Shown here: piece after piece, positions 59,476 through 64,000 of the stretch
Numbering within the stretch: the first letter of the stretch is position 1
Layout of the letters: each line of letters opens with the position of its first letter
Source of the DNA: Turbatrix aceti
Lineage: Eukaryota > Nematoda > Chromadorea > Rhabditida > Panagrolaimidae
Direction: 5' to 3'
DNA length: 64,000 nucleotides
NCBI GenBank assembly: GCA_963969345.1
Contig: OZ017770.1
Coordinates: forward strand, 1,807,246-1,871,245
Position numbers and translations under genes: made by a program
The notes under the pieces: generated by a model
The model's database searches: none
Seen by the model: only the letters and a program-made list of their open reading frames with translations
Told to the model about the DNA's origin: nothing

Positions 59476-61429
59476 CTTGCCAAAGCTAAAAAGGATGAAA
59501 CGTGAAACGCAACCTGACAAACAACAAATCACACGTGACTGTCCGCAGCACTTTTGTACACTAGCCCGAAAAGCACGCGGAAAACATGATAAGTGGCAAA
59601 GCACATGAGCTAATGAACAAGGAAGTGAAGACTTCGGTCAGCAAAAGCAGATTGAGATAAAACCAACCGAAAAAAAACATCATGAGATAATTCGTGCAAA
59701 GAGCACATGCGTTGCGCATTTTTACGATGCAGCGCCTGTCAAAAAGTTAGACTGCTAGATTGCACAAGCGCTTTTTTCGCATAGTGCATCATACATTGTT
59801 GTGGGACGGAAGCTGATGCAAGACGACAAAGAAACCGATAATTTGACAAAAGACAACACGCCATCGAGAAAGAAACAAAGCATTGATTTCGGGATAAAGG
59901 GAAAGCAAAAAAACGTGTACCGGATGAACGGTGACGGTGACAAGTCACATACAAAAAAAGAACGAGAGGGAAGAACACCTCAGTGTTGCAAAAAATTAAT
60001 GACCTGTCGTCAAGTTGTCGGTAATCAATTTAAAAAATCAAGTAATCTTTCGCAACGGTTGAACGTTCAAAAAATTGAGGTTGCACGTAGAAAAAATGAG
60101 TCGTGGTAGTATCGACCTTTTTCGTCGCCCCGTAAAACAAATTAAACGGCTTGCAAGAACCAACTATATGTGATTCAATGCATTAACTTATAACAAGACA
60201 CTCTGAGTTTGTACATAACGAAAAAAGATACAGCCTTTTTTTCACGCAAAAAAAACACAGCATAGAACGAACAACCATACACCACTGCTCTCTGAGCAAA
60301 CGCTACTGCTGGTGTCCCTGCTACTGCCCAATATAGCGCATTATCCGGGGGGTAGCATTTAATAGCCGAAATATGCTACCCTCCAAAAGAGAAGAATGAT
60401 AATGAAAAATGCCCAGCCATAGACAGTAAGTAGTCGGCAAGCAGGGACGCGAAACCAAGCCAAGGCAGTTGTTTCAAGGACGGCGCAGAGGAGAAAAATG
60501 GCAGAAACGTAAATGCACAGGCTCACAATTTGCGTCTTGTTGCACAGAAATGTATTACGCAAGGCGGACAAAAGAAAATGAAAAAGTATTGATTGACACA
60601 ACATCAACTCCAAGCTCATCCTCGAAACAAAGCTTTAAACAAAACAATATGACTGACTCCAAATTACATTGTCGCAAAACAGTATTGAAAAACTCGGGCA
60701 TCTTATAAGATATTGTGATGACTGCATACACGCCATTTTTCTTTCTCTGCAGGAGAAAAAAGGATCCATTTTCTCTTGCGATCTCGTTCAGGTTAAATGC
60801 AATGATTTGGCGTTTGGGTGGGGGTTCAATAGACGCGTGGTCTTCTTTCAATGTCAAAAAAAGTGATTCAATCCTGTCGTTTACGCAAACCCCCACGAAG
60901 GTTGTCATAATTTTTTTTCGAGAGCGACAGCTTTTAAAAAAAATCAAATCCGTCTTTCTCGCGCAACTTTTTTTTATCAATGTTCAAGGCGGCCGAGAAA
61001 AATAACCAACTGCGAGTGCAATTGCGCTCAAAATTGTAAATACAGATCGCGTTGACGATACATGTCAAAAAAAGAAGGTCCGCAGTGAAAGTTTTTATTT
61101 TTTTGCGATTTAACAAAGGGAAACAAAACAAAGCAAAAAATAATTAGAGATTTTTTTCGAGTAATCAGTCTGTATTGATAAGGTAATGGGACACGATAGC
61201 ATGTTGCACAACGACTTGAACGTAATTTATCAACTTTGCAAAGATATCAGCGCAGAACGATAATAGTAAGTTTTGCGAGTCGCGGGGAAGGAAAACAGAG
61301 ATGCACACATTTTTAAGAATAGAGAGCATACAAGCGGAATCTGGAAAGGGGGTAGGCAATCAGGAACAATTAAAATAACAAATTAATTATATTATGATAG
61401 CAGTTATTACAATCTTATTAAATCTCATA
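59476..61429. other. Spacer between LIS1 and Prospero genes
   Basis: Contains the LIS1 5' flank and the Prospero 3' flank. Open frames at 60359-60619 and 60555-60980 (minus) are long for the composition but lack domains or exon partners. I see no repeat or RNA gene. Confidence 0.45.
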
Positions 61430-64000
61430 TTATTCAAGTGAGTTCATGAAACTGGAGTGCTTAAAATGTTCTGGAATTGCGCTGTCAAGTTGCTGGATTA
61501 TCTTATAGATAGCCTTTTTCCACGATGGTTCAGCATCCCGTCCGTGTTGCAGTGCGACAAAGAATTCTTTGAGTGTCTCTTCGATGACGAATCGCAGCGA
61601 GGGAGGAGGCTGTAATATTTTAAGCGGTTTTTAACTCAGTCAATTTTTTGCTACAAAGCTCACCGGAAAAAGGTTGTTTCGATTGTAATGTTGATTGAGG
61701 GTTTTAAAAATCTCGGATTCTTCGCTCACGTGAATTTGCTCACGCTCAGTGATACCTTCGGCTAGAGCTTGCTTTGCAAATTTTTCCATTTGCATGTAAA
61801 AAAATTCTCTGAAAAAAAAATATAATAAGCATTAACTGTAATGCAAAAAGTTGCAGGGCTACTCACCGAAAGTTGGAAAACCACTTGACAAGCTGAGCGG
61901 TATTGTTTTTGTTAAAACGGATGTCTGGAAAGTACGACTTCAGCAGCGCTGAACTGGGATAACGCGTGTAAAAGAACATAAGCTTGGCTTTGCGAAGATG
62001 GATCGGAGTCAGCATTGAGCTCTTCGAGCAATCGTTGTCATACGGACCACAATCGCTAAAGCTGTCAGAATTTTCACCAGATTCATCGCGTTCGTCCTTC
62101 ATGAAGGGTGAGTTGTTGTAGAGAGGGTGGCTGACCATCGTGGGGGCAAAGAAGTTGCTGCCAAGAGGTGATGAGCGCTCGCTGGTTGGCATCGAGCTCG
62201 GAGAGTCGCGAACAATGCCTGACTTGTTGACTCGGAGAGAATCGGTCACCTTTGAGCGCTTCTTTCTGATGGGTGTGCAACTAAAAACAAGGGATTAAAA
62301 ATGGTTTGCTACCCAGACTGTAAGTCAACATACTCATTGATAGCACTGCTACTCCTCATAAGATTTTGGTTGTTGGCAAGCTGAGCCCCGAGGGCAGAAA
62401 AGCCAGGCGGCAGTTGACCCGGTGTCGGAAATATACCGTTTGTCATCGATGACGACGAACCGTTATTCTGATTGACGGCAGCAGCGGCTGCTAGCAGGTT
62501 GTTCATAACCGGTGTGTTGAAGGAAGGACCACTGGTTGGCAAGTTAGGCTGATAAAGAGAATTTGGGTTCAGTAGAGAAGCAGCGGCAGCCGCCATCAGA
62601 CGCTGTTGTTGCTGGCTGTACTGCTGTTTGAGTTCGTTTAACTGATGCTGAGCTTCCGAAGTGGCAGCTACGGTTTTCAGAATGCGCTCAGCGTGATTTC
62701 GGGCTTCTGTTGTTCTGTAGTCCGAAATAACTTTGTCAATGACGGTGTTAACCTTTTCCTTTAGCGTTTGGCACAACTGAACGAAAACCTGTTGAATTTC
62801 CTGATTTTGATCATGCTGCAACTGAGCCAAGCTAGGGATTTTTTCCTGAAACACGTTCAAACCATCGATATGATTTTGAATAGATCTGGAAAGTCTTACC
62901 AGAGGCATCGCCTCGAACGGCTTGTTGATTGGAGGCTCCATGTGAGAATGCATCGGAAATCGGCGGTGTGCTTCGATCATTTCCTGCAGCTTTTGTCCGT
63001 TCGCAGCATTCAGGCCGCCCAATGCGTTTGGCATCATGTTCATCATGTTGAGGATGTAATTAGCGCCCGGATTAACCGGTGCTGTCTTGGCTGCGTTATT
63101 TTCAGCGACGGGAGAAGGTGAGGAATTTGTTGCATTATTTGCCGACAAATCGTCATCGTCCCCTGCATTGTCTGTAATTGAACTTCGTCAGGAGGAGTTT
63201 CTTTATTCCTTTTTATAAATTGCCGCGCAAAAATCCGTGATACCAAGAGGCTGTCTCCCTGCCAACAAAAAAAAGAGAAAGAAAGAAAGGTATATGAGAT
63301 TGTCTACGGCTAATCCGACGATTCGAGTGTCACCGACTTGATCTTGGTAGTAGTAGTTTCCGGTGCGCCAATTCTTTTGTATTGTATTCACCTGCTAACA
63401 TGAAAGTGTCTCCTATTCTCCCCCTTCGTGTACTAAGAAGAAAAAATCTTGTGCGTATAGAGCGAGAGACGGAGCGACTAGTGTACGTATCATGAATGCG
63501 CATAAGGGTGGAAATAATATTTTTTGGCCATATATCTGACCTTTTTTACGACAAAAGAACCTACAGTCATTATTTGGACCATTATCCTGGTCATTTTCGC
63601 CGTTGTTGGCTGTGATCTGACGCTGGGGATGGAAGCATTTCCGCCGTGATGACGAGGACGAAGAAGACGATAGACCATTGCCGTTGACACCCGAAGACTG
63701 ATATAGGGCACCCTGACCGCCATCATCCGACTCAACATCACCCGGGCTCGATGGCTCAAAGTTAGGTGCTTCCTTTTCCGCCAAATAGTTATTTTCATCG
63801 GAATTAACATCCTGATCCTTAAAAAAATCAGGCCAATTTAAAACATAAATTGATGAAAGCTTTCTTACCGTCTTGATACGTTTTGGCATAATCTCGTCGT
63901 TGTCACTGTCGACTTCATTGCTCGATCCACTGTTGTACAATTTCATGTTAAATCCGTTTTCGCTTGGAGGTACAGTAGGATGCTCCCGTTTGAGTGGATT
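61430..64000 (-). CDS. Prospero/Prox homeodomain transcription factor (5' end outside window)
   Basis: The C-terminal half is a complete [63 protein letters not shown]-type helices and [19 protein letters not shown], ending HSSFMNSLE at 61430. Upstream exons (about 63148-62309 and 62279-61867) encode Gln/Asn/Ala-rich low complexity with a [16 protein letters not shown] run, a helical stretch ([18 protein letters not shown]) and a basic/Ser segment ([13 protein letters not shown]). Further upstream, an acidic Ser-rich region (63946 down to about 63550) contains PKRIKT. The frame is open to 64000 ([17 protein letters not shown]), so the start lies beyond the edge. Prospero proteins switch neural and glial progenitors to differentiation; the nematode gene (pros-1/ceh-26) also acts in glia and the excretory canal. 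Confidence 0.93.

Noticed and set aside
60555..60980. 141-codon minus-strand frame as a gene
   Set aside because: Low-complexity, with a competing frame on the other strand, no signal, domain or exon partner.

Overview
The window is animal nuclear DNA. The genes have many exons, introns that are often only 45-75 nt, GTAAGT/GTGAGT donors and TTTTAG/TTTCAG acceptors, and AT-rich spacers. The short T-rich acceptors, a p120 catenin carrying fibronectin type III repeats, an apical leucine-rich-repeat protein of the LET-4/EGG-6 type and candidate trans-splice acceptors point to a nematode. The species is not resolved. There is no operon-like packing, CRISPR or clear tRNA gene. All exon models were assembled by hand from splice signals and reading phase. 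In the models whose exons I fully placed, exon lengths sum to whole codons.

Layout. 1-12.2 kb, plus strand: a D1-like biogenic amine GPCR (1262-2654), a secreted Cys-rich/Thr-rich mucin-like protein (3600-5770), an E3-binding protein (PDHX-like) of pyruvate dehydrogenase that lacks the catalytic His and any lipoyl domain (6034-7305), a tRNA-derived SINE on the minus strand (8878-9203), and an SLC17-family transporter (10377-12231). 13-23.6 kb, minus: a three-finger C2H2 protein (13152-14158) and a 15-exon p120/delta-catenin with four FNIII repeats and armadillo repeats (15510-23596). 23.6-28 kb: a long spacer with two GC-rich perfect palindromes. 28-34.3 kb: an orphan four-TM protein (minus), a small secreted protein resembling a degenerate L,D-transpeptidase/Tlde1 domain (plus), and an unrecognised 1,056-residue protein (minus). 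36.7-41.5 kb: an orphan 149-residue protein (plus), a Hippo/MST kinase (minus), and a small secreted protein (plus). 41.8-51.1 kb, minus: a large non-classical cadherin of about 2,700 residues. 53.6-55.8 kb, plus: the apical LRR protein. 57.5-59.5 kb, minus: LIS1. 61.4 kb to the right edge, minus: a Prospero homeodomain protein whose 5' end lies outside the window.

Several genes belong to epithelial or neural cell biology (p120 catenin, cadherin, LRR matrix organiser, MST kinase, LIS1, Prospero, amine receptor), but they are separate transcription units and nothing shows a joint system. The cadherin tail has no recognisable catenin-binding region, so it is not an obvious partner of the nearby p120. 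The items most worth a second look are the degenerate Tlde1-like protein, the stripped-down PDHX, the possible alternative first exon inside the p120 gene, the cadherin membrane-proximal domain, the SINE with an 11-bp duplication, the paired palindromes and the 1,056-residue orphan with only phase-1 introns.
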